This document shows, piece by piece, positions 22,598 to 23,264 of a stretch of 23,264 nt of DNA (within the stretch, counting starts at the first letter, position 1; every line of letters begins with the position of its first letter). The notes below the pieces were generated by a model. It had not been told where the DNA came from and did no database searches. It worked only from the letters and a program-made list of their open reading frames with translations. Location of the stretch: assembly GCA_034437075.1 (NCBI GenBank), contig DAOTVD010000183.1, forward strand, positions 1-23,264. Reading direction: 5' to 3'. Origin of the DNA: DAOTVD01 sp034437075. GTDB taxonomy: Bacteria; Chloroflexota; Anaerolineae; Aggregatilineales; J027. Both the position numbers and the translations under genes were made by a program.

Positions 22598-22816
22598 AAC
22601 CCTGCTACCTTTCTGAGCCTCTGAATCCTATGGCTGTAGTTTTACCCCAGCTAAGCCAGATTCGCGAATCGGGGCGTGCATTTGCCTTGGCACAGCTTAC
22701 CCAACGCCGGATATGACAAGACTCACGTACATTTTGTTTCCAAAACACCTATGTTTGTGGTTAAACCTTGCCGTAAGCTAGTACTGTAGTTGCATATTAA
22801 CGTGATATATGCTATT

Positions 22817-22844
22817 TTGACGATGATTTAATCGCTATTATAGC
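22817..22844 (+). promoter_or_regulatory. Possible promoter with overlapping palindrome for the secreted-protein gene
   Basis: TTGACG at 22817-22822 and TATAGC at 22839-22844 are 16 nt apart. The -10 region overlaps the palindrome CGCTAT-T-ATAGCG (22833-22845), a possible operator. The surrounding gap 22598-22906 is clearly AT-richer than its neighbours. It also holds a 12-nt palindrome GATTCGCGAATC at 22659-22670 near the lysin start. I see no gene in it. Confidence 0.35.
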
Positions 22845-22906
22845 GACATCAGTTGTGCTACAAGCACATTTATGGGGATAGACTGACTAAAACGGGAGAC
22901 AATTTG

Positions 22907-23264
22907 ATGCGACAAACACGAATTTTGATTTGGGCCATGGCGGCACTCGCAATGGTATTTGGCTTGATAGGGAGCTTTGGTGCGCCACAACCGGTTTTCG
23001 CCGGAGACGTGACAATCGGCCCACAAACACCCTCTGGGAGTGACTTTACGAATATACCAACCGCGATTACCCTAGACCCTGCGTTATACGCTGACCAGGC
23101 AGTGGTAATTGGCGCAATGACAACCGCGTTTCCGAACAACATCACCTTTACAACTGGGGTAAGCGACCTCTTGACCGACCCCCCCGGCAATTACCCTGGC
23201 GGTGATATTGGCGTTGCAGACTTATTGCGCACCCCCGCACCAAACACAGGCAGTATCAACCCGC
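22907..23264 (+). CDS. Secreted protein, 5' part (3' end outside window)
   Basis: The frame opens at ATG 22907, 7 nt after the Shine-Dalgarno GGGAGA (22894-22899), and stays open to the window edge (119 codons). The N-terminus MRQTRILIWAMAALAMVFGL continues hydrophobic and then reads PVFAGDVTIG, a clear Sec signal peptide with likely cleavage after VFA. The mature start (TIGPQTPSGSDFTNIPTAITLDP) is rich in Thr, Pro, Asn and Asp, as in beta-rich surface or polymorphic-repeat proteins with filamentous-haemagglutinin-like or beta-helix starts. The family cannot be decided from this part. Base composition is less GC-rich than in the tail module. Confidence 0.75.
   Translation, partial: MRQTRILIWAMAALAMVFGLIGSFGAPQPVFAGDVTIGPQTPSGSDFTNIPTAITLDPALYADQAVVIGAMTTAFPNNITFTTGVSDLLTDPPGNYPGGDIGVADLLRTPAPNTGSINP

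Noticed and set aside
1..23264. CRISPR array, tRNA or rRNA gene, integrase, attachment site
   Set aside because: I looked for regularly spaced repeats, tRNA-like cloverleaf sequence, and recombinase motifs at the edges of the tail module and found none that I could support.

Overview
The window looks like chromosomal DNA of a GC-rich environmental bacterium. A member of the Chloroflexota (Anaerolineae-like) is my best guess. The basis is the style of the genes: degenerate hybrid histidine kinases, DUF4139, DM13 and SH3 proteins, Thr-Pro-rich linkers, a golvesin-like/M23 hydrolase, and GC-rich intergenic palindromes. No rRNA or tRNA is present to test this.

Left part (1-8.75 kb), host genes. 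The 3' end of a kinase-like/receiver protein is followed 7 nt later by a membrane-bound hybrid histidine kinase with two receiver domains. That gene overlaps a Gfo/Idh/MocA oxidoreductase of the YvaA/IolW type. A GC-rich inverted repeat separates these from a divergent pair: a DM13 membrane protein (-) and a small two-helix membrane protein (+). Next come two glycosyltransferase genes 7 nt apart (a GT-C membrane enzyme and a GT4 enzyme), then msrA with its own sigma70-type promoter.

Middle part (8.75-15.2 kb). An EVE-domain/PD-(D/E)XK nuclease fusion, a candidate stand-alone modification-dependent restriction enzyme, sits behind an extended -10 box that predicts a leaderless mRNA. It converges on an SH3-domain exported protein whose 3' end appears frameshifted. 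A DUF4139 protein, a lipoprotein and an SGNH hydrolase follow. Two copies of a 165-177 bp repeat with GGAAAAGCCT-type inverted ends and GAATTC-centred hairpins lie against the stop codons of these genes.

Right part (15.4-22.6 kb), the most interesting region: a compact phage-tail module on the + strand. In order it encodes a tail-tube-like protein, a tail assembly chaperone with a canonical GGGAAAC -1 frameshift site, a miniature tape-measure protein, a baseplate/hub-like protein, a tail-collar fibre protein, an unknown protein, a membrane-anchored SH3 protein and a holin-like protein. A convergent gene encodes a signal-less barrel/golvesin/M23 lysin. No capsid, portal, terminase, integrase or repressor gene is visible, and ordinary host genes lie on the left. 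This fits a domesticated, non-contractile tail particle (F-type tailocin-like) with a lysis or release cassette, though a decayed prophage cannot be excluded.

The far right holds an AT-richer promoter region and the 5' end of a secreted protein cut by the window edge. All identifications are from reading motifs. No database search was run.
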